Shown here one piece after another: positions 20,751-31,478 of a stretch of DNA of 64,000 bases. Source of the stretch: Lepraria neglecta (Eukaryota > Ascomycota > Lecanoromycetes > Lecanorales > Stereocaulaceae); contig CM065651.1 of NCBI GenBank assembly GCA_033220425.1, positions 2,294,001 through 2,358,000 of the forward strand, read 5' to 3'. The notes beneath the pieces were generated by a model that was not told the DNA's origin, did not search any database, and saw nothing but the letters and a program-made list of their open reading frames with translations. The first letter of the stretch is position 1. Each line of letters starts with the position of its first letter. Made by a program: the position numbers and the translations under genes.

Positions 20751-22277
20751 CTATGCAGCATACAAAATCGCCCCAGCTCCGATAATGGCGTTACTTGTAA
20801 CAGCAAAAACCAAGGTAGAAGAAAACATAGGATGCAAAAGGAACGATACAACAAATAAAACGTATGGAAGTAACAAACAAGTAAAGTAAAATATGACATT
20901 CGACTTCCAATGTTTCCACAAAGAATCCCAGCGACTGCAATTAGACTTGTCGAATCGCGGCCCAAAGAGTGTCTTGTATATCCACAGAGAATGCAAGCTC
21001 CACTGCGGCGAGTCCATGTATTTGTCCCAGTTCCAGTGCTCTTTGCCCTTCTCATCCTTCACGGTCATATCATTCATAAGCTTCGGGTCTTCGGAGTAGC
21101 GATCGACTCGTGCCTGTTCAGTAGGTCTGAGGTTGCCGTCGCTGTAGGGGTCCAGAGACATCCACTTCCTCCAGCGGCTAACGACTTCGCAAGCTTTGTC
21201 TTCGTCGATCTCAAACCATTCGCCATGCTGCGTCATGCCGTCATTGCCTTCGCAGTCGTGTAGCTTCCCTCGATGCTTTCTTTTGCAAGGACATTTGAAA
21301 TACCGCCGGTAGTTCTGAAGCTCGGCATGCACCAATGCTTCGATCCTTGTATGATTCGGTGTCTTGCAATGATCGTCCTCGTTGATAATTTCCAGGCCAT
21401 ATGGAAAGCACGCGTCGATCTGCTTTTTCCTTTTCAGAATGGTGTTTTCGGTCCGGCCGATCTTGACGTAGCCAGGATGACTTAACATCCTTAGTGTATA
21501 GATACGGCCTTTGTCAAGCTCCTTCTTGTCGGACAGAGGCTTTTGCATGACATTGAATATGCTGTGTGCTATGACCTTTGCCGACTTTGGTCCTGGACCC
21601 TCCAGAGGCTGGAAGTTGGGGAATTCAGGCGGAGTGCTCACTATCTCTTGTTGATCTATCAGCTCTCCGGTGTCATCAAGGACTGAAAGATTCTCAGAAA
21701 ATGTCTCGAAGGCGCCGGAGGATAGATTCGATGGATGATGCCCTGTCTCGATTTCGATCTCTTCGGCAATGCGGTCTCCCCTTGGATCGCCAGCACGCAA
21801 TGGCACGGTTGACTCAGGCGGCGAAGAAATTTGCAATTGCTGACCGAGAAGCGCGCTGTGACCAGAGGTAGACTGCAAGGTGATCCCAGCCGCAGTTTGA
21901 CTGTTTTGGTCGTTGAATACGGCAGGATCATAGCTCTGGTAACGTTTCTTTGGCTTAGGCAAGCCAGGAAGTTGTCCGGAAAGCCAGTAATATGTGAATT
22001 GTGAGATGTGGCCGGAACTCTGCTGGTGCTTCGAACAAGAGAAGGCGTGGGCGATAGACTTCAGCACGTCTATCAATCCGGGGCCATGATCCTCCCATTT
22101 CACGCTCAACAGATTCCTCAGGTCTGCAAGAGCTAGCCTAAAACTATCATTGTCGCTATCGATTTTGATCCGGCACCCCTCGTGAGCCGGGAAGGAGCAG
22201 CCGAGACAATGACAAGTGTTCGCATCATACAACTTGAGGAGTTTCTGCAATGGTGTGGGTCCACGTAGAGGGTCCAT
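20751..22277 (-). CDS. T5orf172 (GIY-YIG-like) protein with two C-terminal membrane helices
   Basis: Intronless. I prefer the start at MDPLRGPTPLQKLL (22277); an in-frame Met at 22373 would add 32 residues. The N-terminus carries a Cys/His module: CHCLGC, a Cys about eight residues later (GCRIKI), and C..H about 70 residues on (FSCSKH). Central GRIYTLRMLSHPGYVKIGRT is the GIY-YIG-type strand pair of the T5orf172 family (as in Mug113). It is followed by RIEALVHAELQNYRR, CPC and HGEWFEI. Two hydrophobic helices (FYFTCLLLPYVLFVVSFLL and a second to the C-terminus) end the protein, so it is probably membrane-tethered. T5orf172 domains belong to the GIY-YIG nuclease superfamily; activity here is not shown. 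The frame is intact over 1.5 kb. Confidence 0.75.
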   Translation of the reverse strand: MDPLRGPTPLQKLLKLYDANTCHCLGCSFPAHEGCRIKIDSDNDSFRLALADLRNLLSVKWEDHGPGLIDVLKSIAHAFSCSKHQQSSGHISQFTYYWLSGQLPGLPKPKKRYQSYDPAVFNDQNSQTAAGITLQSTSGHSALLGQQLQISSPPESTVPLRAGDPRGDRIAEEIEIETGHHPSNLSSGAFETFSENLSVLDDTGELIDQQEIVSTPPEFPNFQPLEGPGPKSAKVIAHSIFNVMQKPLSDKKELDKGRIYTLRMLSHPGYVKIGRTENTILKRKKQIDACFPYGLEIINEDDHCKTPNHTRIEALVHAELQNYRRYFKCPCKRKHRGKLHDCEGNDGMTQHGEWFEIDEDKACEVVSRWRKWMSLDPYSDGNLRPTEQARVDRYSEDPKLMNDMTVKDEKGKEHWNWDKYMDSPQWSLHSLWIYKTLFGPRFDKSNCSRWDSLWKHWKSNVIFYFTCLLLPYVLFVVSFLLHPMFSSTLVFAVTSNAIIGAGAILYAA

Positions 22278-22373
22278 TGCCGACAATAGGCGGTTTCGAC
22301 GCTTTGAAAAGAAAGATAACAAAGTCTGGAAATCGTAATACCTTAGGTAATAATGAAGATTGCGTGGAACCAA

Positions 22374-23610
22374 AACAGATGTCGCAGTAACGAGTCTTAT
22401 CAGCTCATAGATCGCAGTATTGAATATTCACCAAGATTCTGCCTAATTGACACTCACTGGACATAGCCACAAAAATCCGTGCCCACCCCCGACCGACAGC
22501 CGAGCTGCGGCTCACACGTTCGGATCGCTGCAGAACCAAACCATGGAGGGTTCGGCTTAGCAGAAGAGAAGCTAACTCGATGGGACATCTAGAATCACTT
22601 TAAACCTATCGTCGCCTTGGGTAAGTCTGCCTGTTCTGACCAGCCTCGCACGCAACTTAAACAAAGAGATGGAGAAGACGTCTGTAACGATAATTGCTTC
22701 AGTTGTTGGGGGCCAGCTTCTCTTCGACCACTGGCGTCATGCGAATCCTCGCACAACTGAAAACTATCTTTCTTGATCCGGGTTAAGCACTGGCTGGGGA
22801 TGGATCGAAACAGCGCGATATGACTTGATGGTGAAACTCGGGGCTTCGCGGAATTACCGGCTTAGGCGCCTACCTGGTCCCATCCAATCAAAGCATCTTC
22901 CGCACCTCCAAGATGGAATTTCTTGTGAGAGAATTCATTTCAATCGAGGATGTACCGTCTGAAGCAAGTCAGAGTGTTCCTAGGGTTTCCTACGACGCCA
23001 AGTTGCAATGACAGGCTCTTTTTGTGATCCGTTTCCCCAAATGGGCCCACCATGACCAGCCATATGTTAGTCATTGCCAGAGTGGCTTCCCTCTCATCCA
23101 TCCTTCGTGTCTGAGAGTACCTCGTATTCAAGAGTGCGCCTGACAAAAATTAGCGCCTACCTCTTTTTTCCCATCGACTAATGCTCGGCTAAGCAGCGAG
23201 TGCCTATTTTGGTCGTGGCTTAGAAGTTTCCAGCGAATCCTTCCCGACACTAACAGCAAATGGTGACGCGGAGCCACTCTCATGTAGTCTGTGCCATGGA
23301 CCTGCATTAACACGAGCTGGGATTCTTGCTTTCCGAACCAATCATGCTTCACGAAACCTGTGGCTCTGGGCAGCGCACCACACCACCTTTAAGGAGATGG
23401 TGCAACTTCCCGGGTGGCAGTGTCTGGCTATCGCTGGCTGATTCTGATTCTTCTTTTTTTGTTCAGGGGGGTTACACATGTCTCAATATAAGATCCGTCG
23501 GAGCCTTCACCGAAGATGGAGTGTTCAACACAGCAACGCGCAACACTCTTCACCCTCAGAATTTCGTATTTCAAGCAGTCCTCAATCTTTTCTATTGACC
23601 ATCACTCGCC
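22374..23610. other. Divergent upstream region, no gene recognised
   Basis: Lies between the GIY-YIG gene (-) and the RING gene (+). A CT/T-rich stretch at about 23447-23465 precedes the RING gene start. Confidence 0.45.
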
Positions 23611-24795
23611 ATGGCCCCTCATTGGACCCCATCCGATATCCTCACCAACATCGACAATAGGTCCTGCAGCATCACGTGCGTTGGCTACGCACCTTCCCAG
23701 GGCCGAAGATGTCACAACCCTATAGCTGCAGCAAACCGCCAGGATGCTGCTAAACTCCTGGACCAGATGTCCAAGCTCAAAACCTCGTCAAGTAGAATCG
23801 ACGGCCTTCTAGAACAACTCGCACCCCGCGTTCTGTGCAAAAGATATCACCAGAACCAGTTCTCATCTGTGGTGTTCCAGTGGCAGGATGATCTCGAAGA
23901 TCTCCGGGAAGAGGAGGCTGCTCGACGAGCCGAAGACGCAAGGTGTGCCAGAGAAGCCGCGCAACGAGCGGAAGAGGAAAGACGTGCTCAAGATGCTGCC
24001 CGAGAAGCAGCAGGAAACATAAGACGTGAACGAGAAGCCGCGCAACGAGCGGAAGAGGAAAGACGTGCTCAAAATGCTGCCCGGGAAGCAGCAGAAAACA
24101 CAAGACGTGAACGAGAAGCCGCGCAACGAGCGGAAGAGGAAAGACGTGCTCAAGATGCTGCCCGGGAAGCAGCAGAAAACACAAGACGTGACCGAGAAGC
24201 CGCTCAACAAACAGAGAATACTAGACGCGAGGAACAGGCAACCTCCGAAGCTCGCATGACACGAAGCGGAGTCGAAACCTCTCCCCAGGCGACACCACCG
24301 GCTCCCATGACACAGACCGAGCAGCTTACCTCAGATCTCGCTTCCATGGTGGCTAGAGTTGAAGCGCTAGAGCAGGAGTGCCGAGAGCTGCGTCGTTTGA
24401 CCCTCACACAACACTTTGTCAGGTCACAAGCACCAAGTCAGGAAACAGGGGAAGACACCAGCAGCGAGTTGGACCAAGGTTCGACCGATGAATACGTCAC
24501 AACTCCGACCCCACCACTGTCTAGTGACGACGGAAGTGAAGGAGAAGAGTTCGAGGATCGGGCCGATAGAATCACAGAAGGAGACTGCTCTATCTGTCTC
24601 GAGAGCCTCGGTAGCGAGAGTGACCTGACATCATGTCGAGCCCAATGTGGGCAGCACTTCCATTTGGATTGCATCGACATCTGGTTAACAACGGATGAAC
24701 ATACTCAAACTTGTCCCTATTGGTAGGTCACCTGCATCCCTTGTGTAGGACACTACTGATGCTTTTGCTATAGTCGTGCCAACTGGATCGATTGA
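23611..24795 (+). CDS. RING-H2 protein with Cys/His N-terminus and coiled-coil repeats
   Basis: join(23611..24722,24774..24795), 377 residues; the 51-bp intron splits the last zinc-ligand Cys codon of the RING. Residues about 18-85 form a Cys/His module (ITCVGYAPSQGRRCHNPI, then LEQLAPRVLCKRYH) also seen at the start of the GIY-YIG protein at 20751. Residues about 105-205 are a highly charged coiled coil built from a 27-residue repeat (REAAQRAEEERRAQ...). An acidic Ser-rich linker follows. The RING-H2 finger (C326 in CSICLE, then C.AQCGQHFHLDC, WL, and TCPYC) ends the protein. RING-H2 proteins normally act as E3 ubiquitin ligases; the substrate is unknown. Intact. Confidence 0.85.
23951..24215 (+). 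repeat. In-frame 81-bp tandem repeat in the RING gene
   Basis: Units start at 23951, 24032, 24113 and (partial) 24194, exactly 81 bp apart, and differ at only a few bases. They encode 27-residue coiled-coil units. High identity implies recent expansion or ongoing homogenisation. Confidence 0.9.
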
Positions 24796-25253
24796 TGTCC
24801 AGCAAATGACGTTTATGAAGAGATGACAAGTTTAGGCGTTAAAGCATCATCATCCCGGGTTGTTCTATGGTCGTTACCACGGTGTTTGAGAGTCGGAAGT
24901 TGAATATCTTTTCATGCTCAAGAGTCCCAATTGTTAGAAGCAAATTGATGAGGCCCATCCCGATGATAACAGTTCCTCTCAATTTTTCTGATCCCTCTTT
25001 CCGAAGCTCACTTACATGCACCTTGAAGTGCTCAAATTTGTCACATTTCGAAATGTTGATAGGTCACTCTTGCTGTACTGCTTTCTCTTCACGTCTGTGA
25101 TGTCCGCGTAGCAGGCAACGCGGCCTAGGACTCAGAGGTTAAGAGCCGTGATAACCGCACGCAGCCAATAAAAGAAGACGAACAATACCACGAAAAAGGT
25201 GAGTTGGCAAGCTCACCAAGCTCACCAAGCATTCCGGCAAGCATTTCCACCAA
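24796..25253. other. Intergenic, with short GCTCACCAAG repeats
   Basis: No gene. A short imperfect repeat of AAGCTCACC(AAG) occurs at about 25209-25230, just before the MITE. Confidence 0.4.
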
Positions 25254-25258
25254 GCTGT

Positions 25259-25408
25259 CACAGCATCGCCAAAATAAAATTCAATGAGAGCTAAGCGAGG
25301 CCCCTAAAGCGCCCCTAAGTCATCCCCATCCTCGGATTAGGCATATCTCCGGGTGATTCCCCGGGGCGACTCCGGGCTTCACGTTGAATTTTATTTGGCG
25401 ATGCCGTG
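25259..25408. mobile_element. 150-bp MITE-like element
   Basis: Ends are imperfect inverted repeats of about 25 bp: CACAGCATCGCC-A-AAATAAAATTCAA on the left, and the reverse complement of CACGGCATCGCCAAATAAAATTCAA on the right (one mismatch, one base missing). GCTGT flanks both sides (25254-25258 and 25409-25413), a fitting 5-bp target duplication. The body has no ORF and is GC-rich with an internal CCCGGGG-type palindrome. It sits 200 bp before the small Gly-rich gene and may affect its promoter. Confidence 0.65.
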
Positions 25409-25610
25409 GCTGTCAAGGGGGTCCGTTGCCAAGCCATACCAAGCATCGCGTAAAGTAGCACCAGTAGATAAACCCCGCCATGCCTCCATTCACTCTCCTT
25501 CCTCCTTCGACATCACATCACACGACCACCTACAACTACGTCCTACACCCCCAATCCCAACCAAACCACATACCAACTATCAATAGCTACAGAGTGAGCA
25601 GTCAGTCAAT

Positions 25611-25959
25611 ATGAACAACCTTGAACAAGACGCAGAGCAAGCCATGGGCGGTGGAGGCAATAACATGGGAGGCAACATGGAGCAGGACGCCATGAAGGAT
25701 ATGAGCGGCGGCGGAGGAGGAGGGGGAAACCAGCAAGGTGGCAGCGGTGGAGGGGAAATGGACAATACCATCAACTCAGGTGCGTAGCTGTCATTCCAAT
25801 CACTGTTGCTTCCTACATTAGTAACTGGGAGAGATCGTTGGTGACTGTTGGCTTCTGTCTTTAGTGGTCGACAACTTCGCTAGCAGCGAGGGCATTCCTG
25901 GTGCAGCTGACGGCTTCATCAATAAGGACGTTGACGCGGAGGTGAATAAGTTCATTTAG
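25611..25959 (+). CDS. Small Gly/Asn/Met-rich protein, two exons
   Basis: join(25611..25779,25865..25959), 87 residues; intron of 85 bp (GTGCGT...TTTAG). The first exon is dominated by Gly with Asn, Met, Gln and Glu (MGGGGNNMGGNMEQDAMKDM), without a signal peptide. The second encodes a short helix (VVDNFASSEGIPGAADGFIN) and an acidic KDVDAEVNKF end. This C-terminal pattern recurs in small fungal proteins of unknown function that I associate with stress or conidial expression; that link is weak. Likely cytosolic. Upstream CT-rich leader and ATCACATCACACGACC are promoter-like. Confidence 0.65.
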
Positions 25960-26222
25960 GTGGATTGGTCGGCTACACGGGGCTCTATATGGGGGATGGG
26001 CGTGCTGGATAAGGAATGGGGTGGCTTTATGATGGCTTGATAATATGATGACAAGGGATGAGATACATGAGCTACGTTTGCTGTATAGTCGAATGAAGTC
26101 TATGACGAAGCCACCTCAAGCTCCACCTTGATTTTGGTTGATCTCAATCCAGAAACACAGTAGGCTTGAATGCAGCCCTCGAATCTGGACGTGATGCTTG
26201 AATTAGGCAACATGCTATTGTC

Positions 26223-27834
26223 TTATATCCAACCCTGCCTATTGGACCCACCATACCACCCATCAGACCCAGTCCCCTCACTCGGCTGCTCTGAGCCCCT
26301 ATCCTCTGCAATTCTATCATCGTAACCATCCCAGATATCCTCTTCGCTATATGTGGGTGCCGGTCGATCAGAGCGGAAGGATGGCGTAGGTGTAGTAAGA
26401 GCTCTTCGTAGTAGTGGTGGTCGCAGTGTTTCTCCGTCTTTCTCATCACTCCTCCACGGTGGGCTCCTACACTCTTCACTCCTGAGTTTGTAGACGCTGC
26501 AGATAGCTGACTTGCTGTATGTTGGTATCTCCTGGTTATATCCAAATGATGAAGCGGCCGTTCTTCGGAGTCGCGAGAACCGAGCGGGCTTTGCTTTGGG
26601 TAAATACAGAATACCGGGCCATTGCGATCTTATCGAGTTCCTCAGGCTCTTACGGGGGCTCCGGGTTGCCTTGAGTTCTTGGGGAGGGCTGTGGGCTCTT
26701 AATCTGAGCAGGGGTCGCATGGCTGGGAGGCAGGCGCAGACGATCCCTAGGTTGGTCTCTAGGGCTGTCCATATAGCTAGGTCGACGTAGTCATCTACAA
26801 CACTTATGTTAGCTGAATGTTTACATAAAAAGGCGCAGTGTCTCACAAGTAAAGTCTACGGAATCTTGGTGTACGTAGACTGCGCTCAAGCGTAGGCCAG
26901 CAACCACGGTGACGCTACAATGCGATCGTTGTAAGCATTTGACCTTCCCGATGCCAGGATGGATTCTACTTACAAGCCACCAAGCATGTGTATTCCCAAG
27001 AGCAATAGCTTTTCTGGAAGGCTGCTTTGAAGCTTCCACAGATATGGTATGGGAGGAATGATGATGACGAGGCTGAGGATGATGTTGGGTATCTGGGTAC
27101 CGAGGAAGTAGCGCAGCATGTCAACGCATTGTCGGGACGCCATGCCCAAGTCCCAGTACTCATGGATGGGGCTGCAAGTGAAGATGGCGATTAGGATCTA
27201 TAGATGATATGAATCAGCCAATAGTCTTACGGAGGTGACTATTCTATGTTCACATACAGTTGCGAACCCCCAAGCTACAACCGTGATCCCCATCAGGGAC
27301 ACATACAACTTGGCTTGTGGCGTATCGAAGACTCGATAGAGCAGTAACAGAATCGACGACTTGATCAGGACGACCGAGACAGGGTATACAATCTCCGTTG
27401 CGTAAAGGCACAGCCAGGTATCCTTGATATCAGCGAGTGTCACCTGCTGTAGATGCTTTCCGAAATTGAAGTACTGTACGCCTGTGACGTCGCGCAATGA
27501 GCTTCCGCCTAGGGCATCCAGTGGTCTTAGGTGGACTCTTACAACAGATCATAAGTATGCCGGGAATCCAGGAGAATGGCTTTCGTCAGAGTTAGCCCAG
27601 AGATAGAAGGGAGAGTTGAAGCAGTCGATATCTTACCAATGCAATCAGTATCAGCCAGTCGTCCCGGCACAGTGAAGTCTTAGACAGTCTTCTGAGGAGA
27701 AAGCGCAGGCCCACCCCAGTACCACTGAGGGCGATCATTGCCGAGCATACTCGAATGAGATATGGTCCTCTATCAGCATGAACGTTGAAGTCCGAAGGTT
27801 TCTGCGTATTGAGGTATGAGATCAAGGTGTCCAT
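26223..27834 (-). CDS. Rhodopsin-domain (SAT4/Pth11-like) seven-helix membrane protein
   Basis: complement(join(26223..26794,26847..26914,26974..27197,27258..27579,27637..27834)), about 460 residues. All four introns (57, 60, 59 and 52 bp) have GT-AG ends. The helices and loops are those of the fungal rhodopsin-domain family: an N-terminal helix with LRFLLRRLSKTSLCRDDWL, the VSVVLIKSSILLLLYRVF helix, CSPIHEYWD and RQCVD in the second outer loop, PNIILSLVIII, and DLAIWTALETNLGIVCACLP. A long Ser/Arg-rich cytoplasmic tail follows. Exon 2 is one base longer than a clean frame allows, with the shift near 27550 (after ILMICC). It is either a sequence error or a disabling mutation. In the family the protein lies in the plasma membrane; Pth11-like members sense surfaces or ligands, but most are unstudied. 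Confidence 0.8.
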
Positions 27835-30350
27835 AGCAGCCACCACAGCTGAAGTGGCGATCCCCGCAGCAAGAGAAAGAAAATGCCATTGTTGTTGACA
27901 TAATATTCACCGCATCGCAACACTCACCACTCACGGCACAGACCAACATGCACAGTGGCATAGACGATTAGTGAGGTGAAGTCTTCATAGGCTCGTTTCC
28001 ATGCACTGTCTCGGTTGCGCATGCTGGAGCCTATGATCATCATGAGAGGTGCTTTGGGGCGGCATGGCACAGCGTCCTTGCTTCAGCGGCACATGAATGA
28101 ACCCTCCGCATTTCGTGCTTTTTCAACCTTCTTTTTGAGTTAGTATCGCACAAACACCCCTCCACGTCGCTTGACTTGAACGGTGCTCCACCAAAGTAGG
28201 CTTTATCAAAGATGTCAATCTGAACGATGTTACTCTCGCCTGGTCAAGGGCAGCTTATTAGTCAAAACCTAAACCTTCACTGTCAATTTGAGAAGCCATA
28301 CCAACGTAAGTTCTCCAGAGGGTTTGAGAAGGTCTCACTTGGGTATCGCTTGGAGTCGGGCCATCGGCTTAATGAAAATTGGACGCCGAAAAAGCCGCAT
28401 TCGAGCATTTCATTATGATCCCCAAGGCAATAATGGTAATAGCTGATGCCAAGTATTTGCACCGGCACTGTGGAACAGTTCGTGAGACTTGAAAGGGCAT
28501 AGTGTGGCGTTGACTGTATCAAAATAGTAGTCTGGAATTAGTGTCTTGGGCGACCCGAACCTAAACGTTGCATGAAACAGTCTAAGGGCTCTGAATGGTT
28601 CGTCATGCTGACAATTCCCAAATTAATTGGCCGAACGATCGTAATCTGTTTGAGAATGTTGTAACTATGTGGCAAAGCAAAGGTAATATCGGTTTCATGA
28701 TACTGCCAAAGAAAAGACAAATATCTCGGATATAGAGGTCCAACATTTTGAAAGACTGGGCGAGGAGATAGAGACTCAGCATAGCGTGATTACACAACCG
28801 AAAAAGTCTGTGAGGAGATGTATGATATAGTAGCTTTTCATAGTGAGTGCCGACTCGGATTCCGGTGGTGAGTGGGAAGTTTGCCTCAAAGCTTTTATTG
28901 AGTGCGCTTTCCTCTCCAAGTTCCCCAGCGGCAACGAAATTGACTACAAAAGACGTGAACAGAGAGAAGGATAACCTGCTCCCAAGCTATGTGCTGTCTG
29001 TCATTTAAGTTGTCCACGCCGAGAACCGTTAACGCAATAATCCCATCAAAGCAATCTAATAGAAGAGAGGAAAAGGTGTATCAGCTGCACTGCGTACAGA
29101 TGGCGGCGTAACGATGGGCGGAGAAGGTACGACTCCCGAGCTGCCAAGCCTGCCAAGACCACTAATACTAGTCGAGCCTGGCTTCCTTTAAGCGAAGGAG
29201 CTAGCCCTCCGTTTGGCAGGCGAGATCTTCGAAAATTTGATGATAGTTCTCAGCATCACCAGCACCCAAAATACTTCGCATTCGTCCTTTGAGAGGATTG
29301 TTTCTTTCGCGGTAGTAATTCCACCGAGAAATCTCAACTGAGAAAACTCGATCGACGACGATTGAGCACAGCGCCGCTGATACTGGGACGTAACACCTTC
29401 CTGTTCTTCATGCTTGCTAGATAAGCGTCATCTTTCTTGCTCCAGATATACGCAGGCCGTTCCTGAAGCTTCACTGCAATTTCATTGATTGCTTGGCAGA
29501 ATTCTCAAAATGAGCAGTTTTGTCATCGCATCAAAGCATTTTACCTGGTCATCAAGTCTCAAATTGAACATTTCTTGCTGTACTGATTTCTATCTAACCG
29601 GTTGTATGTCCGGAACACCACTCCCTCACTGCAGGTCCGGTTCTTCCAAAGTAACAGAAATTTAGCCGAAATGCTACTCCATACTTACTAAGCTGTCGCT
29701 TAGCAGTGCTTACTCGTGGCTTGGTCGGACTGCCACATGTCCAGACCCTCCTGGATTTGAAGTCCTTGGAGCTTGATTTAGTATGCCTTACAGTCTCCAG
29801 AAACATGGTGTTTCTTTTTGCAGGCAAGCTGTTGCATATTTACGATGGAGCAAATCGCAATTGCTTTATCCTTCAAAGTTGGATCACATTAGCACTTACT
29901 ACCTTGCCCACAAGCTTCAAGATTCGGCCCAACGTAAGACACGCCTCACTGCCTCGACGCTTAGCCACGTTTCTCAACCCAGCCGCTTGATATGGAATCA
30001 CGATAACAACCAAAGCACAGCAATTTCCCTGTGTGTCGTGGCATGCTAATATTCTCTGCCAATCGCGCTCTACCAAGTAGTATAATCATTTGATTGCTTA
30101 CTATATGCGGCGATGATACCAACAATTTCAGCCCCGTAAAGTCAGCTTCATCTTGTCAGATCTTTCGCAGGTACCCTTGCGGCTCACGCAAGTACAAAAT
30201 TATAAGAATCAAAAGATTCCTCGTTCTTGCTGCAATTCAAACAAGTCTCTTTTTACACATTCAAAATTTCCTTTTGCAGTCGTTATTTTCTATTCTTCGA
30301 TCAATCGCCTAAGCAATCTTTAACATCTAAGAGTCAAGCGCGACAACATC
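27835..30350. other. 2.5-kb intergenic region, no gene recognised
   Basis: Only short domain-free ORFs on both strands. The stretch 30180-30345 is AT/T-rich and leads into the cupredoxin gene, as its promoter and leader. Confidence 0.5.
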
Positions 30351-31138
30351 ATGCATTCCACCCTTGCCCTCTCCGTCGTCCCCTTCCTCCTCTCCCTCAC
30401 TCACGCAACCAACATTCCCATCACCGTCGGCGCCGATGCCGAACTCGCATTCAACCCCCAAGCCGTCACAGCCAATGTCGGCGACACCATCACATTCAGC
30501 TACTTCCCAAAAAACCACTCGGTCGTTCAAAGTAGCTTCACAGACCCCTGCCACCCTCTCGCCGACGGTTTCTTCTCTGGTTTCCAGCCTCTAGCCGCGG
30601 GACCTGGGCCAGTGGAATTTGTGGTGACGGTCAATGGTACCAAGCCGATTTGGATTTATTGCGCGCAGACGGAGAAGAGCCATTGTCAGAAAGGGATGGC
30701 TATGGTTGTCAATCAACCGTGAGTGTATTCGCGCCATGGTTTCCAGTTAGGCATCAAGTTGATATTCATACTAGAGCACCTCCCTCCCCCAACACGCTTG
30801 ACGCATACAAGCTCGCGGCCGCCAAGACCGGCGTCAGCTCCTCACCACCTAACATCGAAGGTGGCGTCTTCATCTCTTTGAACTCGACCTCCACCACCGG
30901 CAGCACCTCAACCGGATCTGCCACCGCCTCACTTTACTCCTCGACTAGCTCGAGCGGTGTCGGTTCTTCCAGCGGCTCTGGCAAGGGCGGCTCCTCTACC
31001 GGCACCGGCATCGGCAGCGGTAGCGGTAGCGGTAGCCAGAGTAGCCCGATAAGCTTCGCAGGTGGTGCGACCAAGACTACGGCTGGATTTATCACAATTG
31101 CGCTGGCTGTTGGAGGTGCTTGTTTGGCTTTGCTTTGA
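30351..31138 (+). CDS. GPI-type extracellular cupredoxin (plastocyanin-like) protein
   Basis: join(30351..30718,30775..31138), 243 residues; intron of 56 bp. A signal peptide (LALSVVPFLLSLTHA) is followed by a plastocyanin-like fold: ITVG...AELAFNPQAVTANVGDT, FSYFPKNHSVVQS with the N-terminal His ligand, DPCHPLADGFFSGF, and IWIYCAQTEKSHCQKGM carrying the Cys-His-Met ligand cluster. The second half is a Ser/Thr/Gly-rich stalk with GSGSG runs and ends in a hydrophobic GPI-attachment-like tail (AGFITIALAVGGACLALL). Fungal members are wall-associated Ser-rich proteins; copper binding is likely because all ligand positions are present. Intact. Confidence 0.85.
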
Positions 31139-31478
31139 ATGTGATGTGCAGATTGAGGGTCAATGCGGAATGGTATACAAGACTGCTCGTGTGACATAAA
31201 TGATCTGTTCAGTAATCTAATAATATAAAGCTGTTATATAGATCAGATCAACATTAGAATTTTGAGATGATCCTTCATATTCCTTCCTAGAGTAGCTTTT
31301 CCCTTATAGGGGGATCCTTCACACCATTGGGACATCTTTCTGAGATCCTGTTTCGATATCACACGGATATATTCAGCCGACCATGATGGTCTTAGCAGTG
31401 GATTTTGAGCCATGGCGACACAGTTGGAGAAGAATCATACATTCGCAAAGACGCTTGTCCATAAATGCCCATCCACCG
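31139..31478. other. Convergent intergenic region
   Basis: 3' flanks of the cupredoxin gene and the 2EXR relic; nothing recognised. Confidence 0.35.

Noticed and set aside
23951-24215. CRISPR-like array
   Set aside because: The 81-bp units are contiguous, in frame and have no spacers; they are protein repeats in a eukaryotic gene.
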